From contig NZ_JAATJS010000004.1 in assembly GCF_011777495.1 (NCBI RefSeq), positions 124,001 to 188,000 of the forward strand: DNA of 64,000 nt. The letters are read 5' to 3'. Positions 49,150-57,486 of the stretch are shown here, piece by piece. Made by a program: the position numbers and the translations under genes. A model generated the notes under the pieces. The model was not told the DNA's origin. It did not search any database and was given only the letters and a program-made list of their open reading frames with translations. Within the stretch, counting starts at the first letter, position 1. Every line of letters starts with the position of its first letter. The DNA comes from Microvirga terricola (GTDB lineage Bacteria; Pseudomonadota; Alphaproteobacteria; Rhizobiales; Beijerinckiaceae).

Positions 49150-49668
49150 GTGAACACGATGCAAAACGCCATCGCCCCGCAACGGGATCCTCGCCCCCTC
49201 ACCGGCCGCATGGTGCTGGTCTGCTTCATCGCTTTCTTCGGCATCGTCTTTGCCATGAACGCGATCATGGTTCGGGCTGCGACCACGACCTTCGGTGGCG
49301 TTGAGACCGAAAGCTCGTACAAGGCCGGCCTCAACTTCAAGAACGATGTCGCCGCCGCCGAAGCCCAGGACGCCCTACATTGGAAAGTTGAGGCGGCCCT
49401 TGTGAAGGATGGCGGGAAAACCCGTGTGAACGTGACGGCGCGTGATGCAGAAAGCCGTCCTCTCGGCGGACTGACCATCGAGGCGCGGCTCTACCATCCG
49501 ACAGACAAGCGCCGCGACGTGGTTCTCGAACTCGCCGACGTCACCCCGGGACAGTTCCAGTTCGCAACGCCGCTTCCGCCCGGCCAATGGGATCTCATGA
49601 TCGGCCTCAAACGCGGAGAGGAAACGGTTTTCCGGTCCAAGAGCCGCATCACGATCAAGAGCCTGTAG
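49150..49668 (+). CDS. ccoH: cbb3 oxidase assembly protein CcoH (FixH)
   Basis: This 172-residue protein has one membrane anchor (MVLVCFIAFFGIVFAMNAIM) followed by VRAATTTFGGVETESSYKAG, the family core, and a periplasmic domain with LPPGQWDLMI. CcoH interacts with CcoN during assembly. GTG 49150 follows the ccoG stop directly; ATG 49159 is a possible alternative. Confidence 0.93.
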   Translation: MNTMQNAIAPQRDPRPLTGRMVLVCFIAFFGIVFAMNAIMVRAATTTFGGVETESSYKAGLNFKNDVAAAEAQDALHWKVEAALVKDGGKTRVNVTARDAESRPLGGLTIEARLYHPTDKRRDVVLELADVTPGQFQFATPLPPGQWDLMIGLKRGEETVFRSKSRITIKSL

Positions 49669-49689
49669 GGACCCCAGGAAGCGAACGCG

Positions 49690-51924
49690 ATGGCCGAAAC
49701 CCTCGATCTCTCGATCTTCGTCAAGCACGAAGACAACGGAACGGCGCATCTCGACCTCGCCATCGAGGGGATCGACTGCGCTGCCTGCATCGACGAGATC
49801 GAAAGCTGTGTCCTACGTCTACCGGGCATGGTGGACGCCCGCCTCAACTACACCAACCATCGCCTCGCGGTGGAATGGAAGGAGGGCGAGATCGCTCCCA
49901 CCGCTGTGGTGGAGGAATTGCAGCGGCTCGGCTATCGCGCTCACCCCTTCCAGTCCCGGCTTGTGGAGGAGGAAGAGACGCGACGCGCGCAGTGGCTTCT
50001 GAAATGCCTGGCCGTGGCGGGCTTCGCCTCCATGAACATCATGTTGCTCGCGGTCTCCGTCTGGTCCGGCAATGTGACGGATATCACACCGGAGACGCGC
50101 GACTTCTTCCACTGGCTCGCTGCTCTCATCGCCCTGCCCGCCGTGGCCTATGCGGGCCAGCCATTTTTCCAAAGCGCCATGAAGGCCCTGCGCAACAAGC
50201 GCACCAATATGGATGTGCCGATCGTCATCGGCATTCTCTTGGCGCTCACCATGTCCGTTTTCGAGACGCTGAACCACGCCGAACACACCTATTTCGACTC
50301 GGTGGTTATGCTGCTCTTCTTCCTGCTTTGCGGGCGCTATCTCGATCAGGCCATGCGCCGCAAAACCCGCGCCGTGGCGGGCAATCTCGCTTCGCTCAGG
50401 GCAGAAGTCGCGCACCGCATCGATTCCAGCGGTGAGATCGTCCTCGTTCCCACTGCCGCCTTGCGGCCGGATGACAGGGTTCTCGTGCGCCCCGGCGAAC
50501 GCATCGCGGTGGACGGCATTGTTATCTCCGGCTCCTCCGAGATCGATGAAAGCCTCGTGACGGGAGAGACGGCCCATCGTCCTACACGAGCGGGCGACCA
50601 GGTCTATGCGGGAAGCCTGAACTACAACGGCACGCTAACCTTACAGGTCACCGCAGCGGGCAAAGGCACCCTGCTCGACGAGGTGTCGCGGCTTCTCGAA
50701 AACGCCGCAGCCGCGAAATCGCGCTATGTGCAACTCGCCGACCGCGTGGCTCGTGCCTATGCCCCTGTAGTGCATACGGCGGCGGCGATCACCGCGCTGA
50801 CATGGATCGCGACCGGCGCGAGCGTGCATGACGCCATTCTCACGGCGGTTGCCGTTCTGATTATCACCTGCCCCTGTGCGCTGGCGCTCGCCGTGCCGGT
50901 GGTTCAGGTCGTGGCATCCGGCGCACTTTTCCGTTCGGGCGTCTTCCTGAATGCGGGCGACGCTCTGGAGCGACTTGCCGCTGTCGACACCGTCGTCTTC
51001 GACAAGACAGGCACCTTGACGCTGCCGGACATGCAGGTGGTGAACCCGGCAAGCATCGCGCCCGATATTCTCGCGGCTGCGGCGCGGATCGCGCGATTGA
51101 GCCATCACCCCCTTGCGGCGGCAGTAGCACGGACGGACGGCAATCGCCGTTCTTTCGAGGGTGTGGTCGAAGAGCCGGGACAGGGCGTCCGCACCATCGT
51201 GGACGAGGTCGAGATGCGGCTCGGGTCTCCGGCCTTCTGCGGCCTTGAGGAAGAGGCGCGGGAGAGTGCCGCCCGCCATCCCGACTGCTCCCTCATCGCG
51301 TTCGCCTGGGGCGAAAAGCGGGCCATCCTGCTCGTCCGTCAGGCGCTGCGGCCAGATGCGGTCTCCGTTGTCGCGGATTTGCGCGCAAAGGGCCTCGATT
51401 GCCGCATCCTCTCCGGCGACCGGCCTGAAGCCGTGGCCCCGATAGCCGATGTACTCGGCATTTCCGCCTGGCGAGGCGGCGCGAAACCCGCCGACAAGAT
51501 CGCCGCGCTCGAAGAGTTGAAGGCTGAAGGCCGCAAGGTGCTGATGGTCGGTGACGGTCTCAATGACGCCCCCGCTCTCGCCGCCGCCCTTGTCTCCCTC
51601 TCTCCGATTTCCGCCGCCGATCTCACCCAGGCCCAGGCTGACGCGGTCTTCCTCGGCGACCGTCTCGCGCCGGTTCTCGCCACGATCGACATTGCGAGAC
51701 GAGCGCACCGCCTCATGCGGCAAAACCTCTTGATTGCGCTCGTTTACAACCTCATCGCCGTGCCGCTCGCCTTTTTGGGGTACGTCACTCCCCTCGTCGC
51801 CGCACTCGCTATGTCGGGATCCTCGACAATCGTGACCCTCAACGCCTTGCGCGCACGCGCCGACACAGGCACCCTGCCCCGGCGCAGCGAAACCACGCCG
51901 GACCTCGTTCTCCAGGAGGCATGA
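49690..51924 (+). CDS. ccoI: Copper-exporting P-type ATPase CcoI (FixI)
   Basis: This 744-residue P1B ATPase supplies copper to the oxidase. It has an N-terminal metal-binding domain with GIDCAACIDEIE, eight predicted membrane segments, the transport motif CPCALALAVPV, the phosphorylation motif FDKTGTLTLP, an HP motif in LSHHPLAAAVA, and GDGLNDAPAL. Its place between ccoH and ccoS identifies it as CcoI and not a CopA detoxification pump. Confidence 0.96.
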   Translation: MAETLDLSIFVKHEDNGTAHLDLAIEGIDCAACIDEIESCVLRLPGMVDARLNYTNHRLAVEWKEGEIAPTAVVEELQRLGYRAHPFQSRLVEEEETRRAQWLLKCLAVAGFASMNIMLLAVSVWSGNVTDITPETRDFFHWLAALIALPAVAYAGQPFFQSAMKALRNKRTNMDVPIVIGILLALTMSVFETLNHAEHTYFDSVVMLLFFLLCGRYLDQAMRRKTRAVAGNLASLRAEVAHRIDSSGEIVLVPTAALRPDDRVLVRPGERIAVDGIVISGSSEIDESLVTGETAHRPTRAGDQVYAGSLNYNGTLTLQVTAAGKGTLLDEVSRLLENAAAAKSRYVQLADRVARAYAPVVHTAAAITALTWIATGASVHDAILTAVAVLIITCPCALALAVPVVQVVASGALFRSGVFLNAGDALERLAAVDTVVFDKTGTLTLPDMQVVNPASIAPDILAAAARIARLSHHPLAAAVARTDGNRRSFEGVVEEPGQGVRTIVDEVEMRLGSPAFCGLEEEARESAARHPDCSLIAFAWGEKRAILLVRQALRPDAVSVVADLRAKGLDCRILSGDRPEAVAPIADVLGISAWRGGAKPADKIAALEELKAEGRKVLMVGDGLNDAPALAAALVSLSPISAADLTQAQADAVFLGDRLAPVLATIDIARRAHRLMRQNLLIALVYNLIAVPLAFLGYVTPLVAALAMSGSSTIVTLNALRARADTGTLPRRSETTPDLVLQEA

Positions 51925-51928
51925 TCTC

Positions 51929-52078
51929 ATGGACGTATTACTCTATCTCGTTCCGATGGCTCTTCTTCTCGGCCTGACGGGGCTCGCGGCCTTCATGTGG
52001 TCTTTGAAAAGCGGCCAATACGACGATGTGGAGGGTGCGGCTTTGCGCGTCCTCTCGGACGATGACATCAAACCATGA
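51929..52078 (+). CDS. ccoS: cbb3 oxidase maturation protein CcoS
   Basis: A 49-residue protein, beginning MDVLLYLVPMALLLGLTGLA, with one membrane segment and the typical W-S-L-K-S-G-Q-Y-D-D motif after it. CcoS is needed for cofactor insertion into the oxidase. It starts 4 bp after ccoI and overlaps the MFS-like gene by 4 bp (ATGA). Confidence 0.95.
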   Translation: MDVLLYLVPMALLLGLTGLAAFMWSLKSGQYDDVEGAALRVLSDDDIKP

Positions 52079-53190
52079 GCACCACCACCTCCATCCCCCG
52101 CGCCGGACAGATTGAATGCGTCTGCGAGCCGGGAGCGCTTGGAGAAACCTCTGAGGGGCGAAGCAGCGTTGCCCTTCTCGCCATCGCCTTCTCGCTCTCG
52201 ATCCTCTCCCAGATCTTCAGCCTGAGCATTCTGCCGTTGGCGGGGCTTGCGCTTGCACCGAGTGACAGCCTCGCAACCCTACCCTATGCGGCCTTCTACG
52301 CGGGCGCGGCTTTGGCGAGCCTCCCCGCCTCGCTCTTGCTCGACGCATTCGGCAGGCGCGCGGCCTTCTCACTCGGTGCAAGTTTGGGTGCTGCGGGCGG
52401 CATGGTGCTCGTCTTCGCTCTCACGACTTTCCGTTTCGGCGCTCTGGTGCTGGGCGCGTTCTGGCTCGGCATCGCCAGCGGCTTCAGCCTGTTCTATCGC
52501 CATGCAGCGGTGCCGGTCGGCGGTAAAGGGACGAGCGCGATCCTCATCGTCTTTGGGGCGGCATCCGTTGCGGGGATTGTTGCGCCGACGCTCGGAGCAA
52601 CGGCGGAAGCGTTTGCCGCCCCGCGCGAATTCGTCGGCCTTGCCGCCGCCGCCGCGCTTGCTCATGTCGGCTCGCTCATTGCCACCGCCGCCTTGCCTTA
52701 TCGACGCATTCGCGAGGAAGTGAATGAGGCGAACAATCCGCAGGGCTGGCGCGCGATAGTCCTCCCCACTGCCATCGGCGCGGCGGCGTGGTTCCTGATG
52801 ACCGGCCTCATGGGTGCGACGCCCATCGCGATGGTCGGCTGCGGCCTCTCCGACGCGGTTTCCGGGACCATCGCCTGGCATGTCATGGCGATGTATACGC
52901 CCTCGCTCGTCCTTCTCGCATTTCGCAACGCGGTGAAACCACCTGTCATCGTCAGCTTTGGCGCACTGCTTCTCGTGGCGGCAGCTGCGATCTTTGCTTT
53001 TTCCAGCAAAGTCGCGGGCTTTTCCGTCTCCGCGACCCTTCTCGGCGCCGGCTGGTCGCTGGCGACCCTCGGTACGACCTTGTGGATCCACAAGGATGGC
53101 CGCCCCTCGCGCCGGCTGTTGGGAGCGCACGACGCAGCCCTGCTAAGCGCGGCCCTTCTCGGCGCGCTCGCGGCGCAGACGTTTGCGTAA
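52075..53190 (+). CDS. MFS-like membrane transporter at the end of the cco operon
   Basis: This 371-residue protein has 10-12 hydrophobic segments (for example ALLAIAFSLSILSQIFSLSI, YAAFYAGAALASLPASLLLD, FGALVLGAFWLGIASGFSLF) and an MFS-like loop LLDAFGRRAAF. Its translational overlap with ccoS suggests a role with the oxidase, perhaps copper uptake like the MFS protein CcoA, but CcoA's motifs (MxxxM and the like) are not clear to me. The N-terminus has a cysteine pair (IECVCEPG). Confidence 0.75.
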   Translation: MSTTTSIPRAGQIECVCEPGALGETSEGRSSVALLAIAFSLSILSQIFSLSILPLAGLALAPSDSLATLPYAAFYAGAALASLPASLLLDAFGRRAAFSLGASLGAAGGMVLVFALTTFRFGALVLGAFWLGIASGFSLFYRHAAVPVGGKGTSAILIVFGAASVAGIVAPTLGATAEAFAAPREFVGLAAAAALAHVGSLIATAALPYRRIREEVNEANNPQGWRAIVLPTAIGAAAWFLMTGLMGATPIAMVGCGLSDAVSGTIAWHVMAMYTPSLVLLAFRNAVKPPVIVSFGALLLVAAAAIFAFSSKVAGFSVSATLLGAGWSLATLGTTLWIHKDGRPSRRLLGAHDAALLSAALLGALAAQTFA

Positions 53191-53367
53191 TACAGACCGC
53201 TCATCAGACCACAAAGAAATATGCGACCATCGCAAGCGACCAATAGCAGCCGAAGGTCCGCTGTGGCTTAGACACGGTCCTTGGCAGCTGCCATCATGCC
53301 CCAGTAGAGACAGAGCATAACAACACTCTCTCTTTGAGAAGTGAGACTGGCCATAGGTGCTCTGTCA

Positions 53368-53781
53368 TCACGCAGCATGTCGCTGAAGACCGGGACCACT
53401 TTCGGCCGCCGGCAGATTGTGGCTCGCATTGACAAGTTGACGAATGGTCTCCAGCACTGCGACCGGGCTCGGTTGACCAAGAATGATATCGCCGCGTGGA
53501 GACGACCGGTTCTCGGAGGCCGCGATGACCGCGGGACGTGTCGAATACATGTCGTGATACTCGTCGGCCAAAATCCAACCGTCGATCAGAAACGGCAGAC
53601 CGGCTCGGGTGTAGAGCCAGCCGATGGGATGCTGCCAATCCCGCAGGACGAGGAATGCTTGCTCGCCTGTGTCCGACGTGGTCACGTCGTACCCTGCGGT
53701 CCTGAGATATCGGGCGACGGCTTCACGGAACAGCGGATTGTTGTCGGCGACGAGAATGCGATCGCGACTGTTCATGTCCAT
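53368..53781 (-). CDS. Receiver-like protein lacking phosphorylation residues
   Basis: This 137-residue protein aligns with response-regulator receiver domains: RILVADNNPLFREAVARYLRTAGYDV, then TGEQAFLVLRD, then IGWLYTRAGLPFLIDGWILAD. The phosphoacceptor Asp normally three residues before the LP is Arg, and the conserved Lys-Pro near the end reads Gln-Pro (ILGQPSP). It therefore looks like a pseudo-receiver with no output domain. The start at 53781 is followed upstream by the duplicated block. Function is unknown. Confidence 0.75.
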   Translation of the reverse strand: MDMNSRDRILVADNNPLFREAVARYLRTAGYDVTTSDTGEQAFLVLRDWQHPIGWLYTRAGLPFLIDGWILADEYHDMYSTRPAVIAASENRSSPRGDIILGQPSPVAVLETIRQLVNASHNLPAAESGPGLQRHAA

Positions 53782-53798
53782 GGTAGCCTCCGGGCATC

Positions 53799-54030
53799 AC
53801 TCCGTCGTTCGGACGGTCTTGTGCCACTCGCTTCGAGGCGCCATTCGGGCGGCCTCATGTTTAAGAGACCTGTCTGACCAGCGTTTTATTCCTGCATGAG
53901 GTCTAGTTCGAGCCGATCCGCATCCTCATTGTGCTCGATCGCACGTGCGAAAAGCCGGGCTGTAAAATTCTCCGATCGGACGGGAATAAACCTGGATCGC
54001 ACGCAGTCTGGATTGGCAGCGTAGCATCAG
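53799..54030. repeat. Diverged duplicated block, copy A, with coding relic
   Basis: This block matches 56269-56503 over its length with scattered changes and small gaps (for example CACTCGCTTCGAGGCG against CACTCAACTCGAGGCG). On the minus strand a frame ends at the TAA at 53886 and shares AIEH...LEL with copy B, but a 1-base loss breaks it. Between here and the sigma gene (54031-54294) I see only the sigma leader region, with no clear promoter. Confidence 0.7.
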
Positions 54031-54294
54031 CACCGTGGTTGCTGTGATGAGCCAGCTATTTGCGGACACTTGGCCATGATTGAGGGGGTGTTGTCGAGGG
54101 AACCATCGTGGGAACTCGAACACCCATGTGTTCGCCTCGCGCGCGCACGGACAGGCCCACGCATGAGTGGCGACACAGCGACTTCGCGCGTCATCCTTCC
54201 CAAGGGCTATTGGACAGTCTACTCGCCGGTCCATCGCAGAGATGTGACAGTCAGGAGGGACGAGGGTACAATTCAGCAACGAGAGGAGGAACCT

Positions 54295-54900
54295 GTGCCG
54301 GTCTCCTTGTCGCCTCCTGCAACGGCCGAGCAAGCCGATCTCGCGCGGCGTTTTCGCGAACTGATGCTCCCGCATTTGGATGCCGCCTACAACCTTGCAC
54401 GCTATCTGTTGCGAGATCCGGTCGCCGCAGAGGATGTCGCCCAGGATGCATTCCTGCGGGCGTTCCGCGCCTTCGAAGGCTATCGAGGCGGCGATCCGAA
54501 AGCCTGGATCCTGGCGATCGTGCGAAACTGCTGCCACACCTCGGCAAAGGCCGCAGCCTCCCATCTGACTGTTCCGCTTGAGGCTGCCGAAGCTTCTGGA
54601 GGTGATCCGGGCGAAGGATCATCTCGCAGCGCCGGCCTGGTTGATCCCGCAGACAGCCCAGAAACAGTCACTGTCCGGTATGACGAGATCGCCACCATGA
54701 GAGAGCTGATCGAAGATCTACCCATCCCATTTCGGGAAACGCTGGTTCTGCGGGAGCTCGAAGAGCTCTCCTATCAGGAGATCGCCGACGCGACCGGAGC
54801 GCCGATCGGCACCGTGATGTCCCGCCTCGCCCGGGCGCGGAATCTGCTGGCCGACGCCTGGCGCCGGCGCACCGCTGGCAGCGAGGAGGAACGGTCATGA
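54295..54900 (+). CDS. ECF-type RNA polymerase sigma factor
   Basis: This 201-residue sigma factor has region 2 (LMLPHLDAAYNLARYLLRDP, VAQDAFLRAFRAFEGYRGGD, AWILAIVRNCCH) and region 4 (LPIPFRETLVLRELEELSYQEIA, GTVMSRLARAR). I chose GTG 54295 since GAGGAGGA stands just upstream and the sigma-2 region begins soon after. Longer in-frame starts exist at 54163 and 54070 but add no homologous sequence. It overlaps the anti-sigma gene by 4 bp. Confidence 0.9.
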   Translation: MPVSLSPPATAEQADLARRFRELMLPHLDAAYNLARYLLRDPVAAEDVAQDAFLRAFRAFEGYRGGDPKAWILAIVRNCCHTSAKAAASHLTVPLEAAEASGGDPGEGSSRSAGLVDPADSPETVTVRYDEIATMRELIEDLPIPFRETLVLRELEELSYQEIADATGAPIGTVMSRLARARNLLADAWRRRTAGSEEERS

Positions 54901-55682
54901 CTCTCTCATGTGCCGACATGAAAGTTCTCTTGCATGGTCATCTGGACGAGGAACTGGATGCAGCTAACACGCTGCAGCTCGAAAACCACCTGAGAACCTG
55001 CGCTGCCTGCGCGGACGAATATCAGCGTCTGAAGAAACTGCAGGCCGCCCTGCGCCAAGACGGGCTGCGGTATCGCGCATCTGATGCGTTGCACGCGCGG
55101 ATCATGGGGGCACTCGACTCCGCTACAGCAGCTCCGGTGACGCCGACAATCTTCCGGTGGTGGCAACACCTATGGCGTGACCGACGCCTTGGCCTCCCCG
55201 CTGCTGCTTTTGCGGCGGGCCTAGCCGTGGCCCTGATCGTGCCGCGTCAGCCGCCGAACCTGGAGCAAGAACTTGTCTCCGAGCATATCCGCTCCTTGCA
55301 GGCGAACCATATCACGGACGTCACGACATCGGACCAGCATACGGTCAAGCCTTGGTTCACCGGTCGGCTCAACTTCTCCCCTCCGGTTGTCGATCTTGCG
55401 AGTGAAGGCTTCGCGCTGACTGGCGGTCGGCTCGACTACATTGCCGGGCGAGCGGTTGCAGCATTGGTGTACAAACGCCGCGAACACCTAGTCAACCTGT
55501 TCATCTGGCCGTCGGAGAAGAGTGAGCTCGGCGCTGAACGGGCGCAATCTACAGTCAACAATGGATACAACACGCTTCACTGGTCCGGTAATGGAATGAC
55601 CTTCTGGGCGATCTCAGACCTCAGCTCGACTGAGTTAGAGGAGTTCATGCATCGTTTCCAAGCGCGTCTCACCCCTCAATGA
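54897..55682 (+). CDS. Anti-sigma factor with zinc-binding N-terminus
   Basis: This 261-residue protein starts with a zf-HC2-type domain (CADMKVLLHGHLDEELDAAN, ENHLRTCAACADEYQRL), has one membrane segment (GLPAAAFAAGLAVALIVP, residues ~100-117) and a periplasmic domain. It most likely holds the preceding sigma factor at the membrane. The ATGA overlap supports coexpression. Confidence 0.88.
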   Translation: MTLSCADMKVLLHGHLDEELDAANTLQLENHLRTCAACADEYQRLKKLQAALRQDGLRYRASDALHARIMGALDSATAAPVTPTIFRWWQHLWRDRRLGLPAAAFAAGLAVALIVPRQPPNLEQELVSEHIRSLQANHITDVTTSDQHTVKPWFTGRLNFSPPVVDLASEGFALTGGRLDYIAGRAVAALVYKRREHLVNLFIWPSEKSELGAERAQSTVNNGYNTLHWSGNGMTFWAISDLSSTELEEFMHRFQARLTPQ

Positions 55683-55740
55683 TGGTCACAGGGGGCGGTT
55701 GAGGGCCGGCGCTGCGCGCGAGAATTGGAGGATCCATCCA

Positions 55741-56064
55741 ATGAATGATTCCCAAGCGTACGGATCATACAGCCATGGCAAGAAGCCGCCGATGCTTGGC
55801 GAACCTGTCCAACGACTGCGCTCCTACTCCCCTCACAGCATTGGCGCGCCGGATAGAATGACACGCTCTTCCCGACGCACTCGCACGGCTCCGACGATGG
55901 CGGGCGCATCGACCGATGCGCCCGTTCGCACTGTGTCGTGTCCCAGAAGACATGCAGTGTGGTTACCCGCCCCGGGTATCGATAACGTGGAAGGGATCAC
56001 CGTTATCATACGGAGTCTGGAAGGGCGGTGGATCATACCGGTACGATGGCTCCCGCGACCGTAA
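55741..56064 (+). CDS. Uncertain short reading frame after the anti-sigma gene
   Basis: A 107-codon frame starting MNDSQAYGSYSHGKKPPML has a good GGAGG ribosome binding site 10 bp before the ATG. The product is basic and Arg/Ser/Thr-rich and I recognise no family. Its 3' third overlaps the minus-strand secreted protein gene, which argues against both being real over that part. Confidence 0.3.
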   Translation: MNDSQAYGSYSHGKKPPMLGEPVQRLRSYSPHSIGAPDRMTRSSRRTRTAPTMAGASTDAPVRTVSCPRRHAVWLPAPGIDNVEGITVIIRSLEGRWIIPVRWLPRP

Positions 56065-56235
56065 GCGTTCGAGCGAAATGAACCCTCTGACTGGGACACT
56101 AAGTCCGTAGCCGTTGTCCCTTCTGATGTGGGCACCTAGACCGCCACCATGGTTGCCGCTGCGTGCGAAAGCGTCACCTGCCCAGAACGTCGCCGACACC
56201 AAGATTGCACTTAGCGCAATGAGAACTTTCTTCAT
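55963..56235 (-). CDS. Small secreted protein
   Basis: This 90-residue protein begins MKKVLIALSAILVSATFWAG with a clear signal peptide ending near AFA, followed by a Gly/Arg-rich mature part of about 65 residues (SGNHGGGLGAH, YRYDPPPFQTPYDNGD). A GCAGG ribosome binding site precedes the ATG. No family recognised. It begins 34 bp from copy B of the duplicated block, as the receiver-like gene begins near copy A. Confidence 0.65.
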   Translation of the reverse strand: MKKVLIALSAILVSATFWAGDAFARSGNHGGGLGAHIRRDNGYGLSVPVRGFISLERLRSREPSYRYDPPPFQTPYDNGDPFHVIDTRGG

Positions 56236-56268
56236 GATCCTGCTCCATCTGCTTTGATCTGGCTCATA

Positions 56269-56503
56269 TTGACTCGTCGCTCGGACGGCCTCAGAGCCAC
56301 TCAACTCGAGGCGACATTCGGTCAGCCTCATTCTTCAGAGACCAGTCGGATCAGCCCGTTATTCCGGTAGGACGCTGAGTTCGAGCAGATTGGCGGGATC
56401 GATGTGTTCAATCGCACTTTGCAAACCAAGAGCCTGCAAAATCATCCGCCTGCATGGGAATAGACTTGGGTTGTATTCAGTCTGGATCAGGAGCGCAGCG
56501 TCA
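56269..56503. repeat. Diverged duplicated block, copy B, with coding relic
   Basis: This is the partner of 53799-54030. Its minus strand encodes an open stretch with no start codon, ending at the TAA at 56359 (TEYNPSLFPCRRMILQALGL, then SAIEHIDPANLLELSVLPE); the frame is open from about 56570. It reads like the 3' end of a gene whose 5' part is lost. From 56504 to 56722 I see nothing else. Confidence 0.7.
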
Positions 56504-56722
56504 GCTGCTGTGGGCGCTATGATGGAGTCAGTGAAAGATCCATTCTGTGTGCCCCCCGTCCACGGTCAAGGGCGGCGCGCCCCACGCGTAGGTGGGTGAG
56601 ATTGATATGCACCCGGCTCAGAGGCGACATGTGCTTGAGCGATGATCCGCACCTGACGGTGGAGATTGTCCGCAGCCCGTTCGAAGGTTATTGCCAAGAG
56701 GACTTCGAGATCACGGCCTTCA

Positions 56723-57289
56723 TCAGCGCAGCCCATGCTTGCCCAGAATTTTGACGGTGCTGGCTTGCGGTCCTTCATCGCCCATCTCCTCGGCAAACGT
56801 CACTCTGACTCCTGGTTTCAGGTGCGTGAAAGCGTCGTCGAGCACGCTGTTCCTGTGGAAGTAAATCTCGCGCCCGTCCTCCGTCTCGAGAAAGCCGTAT
56901 CCCTCCTCTAGCTGCAGGCTCTTCACGGTAGCGATTGGCTGCGGCTCGTGCGCCTTGACCTGACCGCGCATGCGCCTCGCTTCATCCTGGAGACGCCGAC
57001 GGGCCCGATTAAAGGCATCGTTGATCGCAAAAACCGGATCTGAGAACCGCTCGTCCTCAGGCGGAGTGCGTTCTACGGAGACATCCCGTCCATCGGGGAG
57101 AACGAGATGGATGTTGACCTCAAACAGTCCGCCTTTCTGATGATGTTGGCCAGGCGCCTTCATCACGAAGCGGCAGGCGGTGATCCGGCCGTAGAACTCC
57201 TCGAGATCCTCAATCTTCTCTTCGATCAAAGTGCGTAGCCGCTCCGTCGCAGCGAAGCCTTGGAAATCGATCTGAGCCTCTACCTGCAT
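56723..57289 (-). CDS. HPF/RaiA ribosome-hibernation domain fused to cold-shock domain
   Basis: This 188-residue protein has an N-terminal HPF/RaiA-like domain (residues 1 to ~100: IDFQGFAATERLRTLIEEKI, ACRFVMKAPGQHHQKGGLFE) and a C-terminal cold-shock-like domain (ATVKSLQLEEGYGFLETEDG, EIYFHRNSVLDDAFTHLKPG) that carries the RNA-binding GYGFL and YFHRNSV. HPF-like domains bind the 30S subunit; the fusion may target stressed or cold-shocked ribosomes. ATG 57289 (MQVEAQIDF) is preferred. It is divergent from the adenylation fusion gene. Confidence 0.88.
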   Translation of the reverse strand: MQVEAQIDFQGFAATERLRTLIEEKIEDLEEFYGRITACRFVMKAPGQHHQKGGLFEVNIHLVLPDGRDVSVERTPPEDERFSDPVFAINDAFNRARRRLQDEARRMRGQVKAHEPQPIATVKSLQLEEGYGFLETEDGREIYFHRNSVLDDAFTHLKPGVRVTFAEEMGDEGPQASTVKILGKHGLR

Positions 57290-57486
57290 GGCGATAGCTC
57301 CTGCTAGCCGGTGTAACGGCACTGTTCGCAACGGTGGTTGTTCGCGTTAATCACGGCCTAAGGCATCCACCCCAAGAGGTCACAGGGTGGGCCGTGTTCC
57401 TTTCCCTGCATTGGGGAATGTCAAGAATTTCTGGCGCCAGCGCGATACGACGGTCATGCGAACTCGACGGTGGTGGGAGCCTGGCC

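Noticed and set aside
54070-54294. N-terminal extension of the sigma factor from 54070 or 54163
   Set aside because: No homologous sequence is added, and a strong ribosome binding site stands before GTG 54295.
53926-54564. 212-codon minus-strand frame across the sigma-factor leader and gene
   Set aside because: It runs antisense to sigma region 2 and has no recognisable domain.
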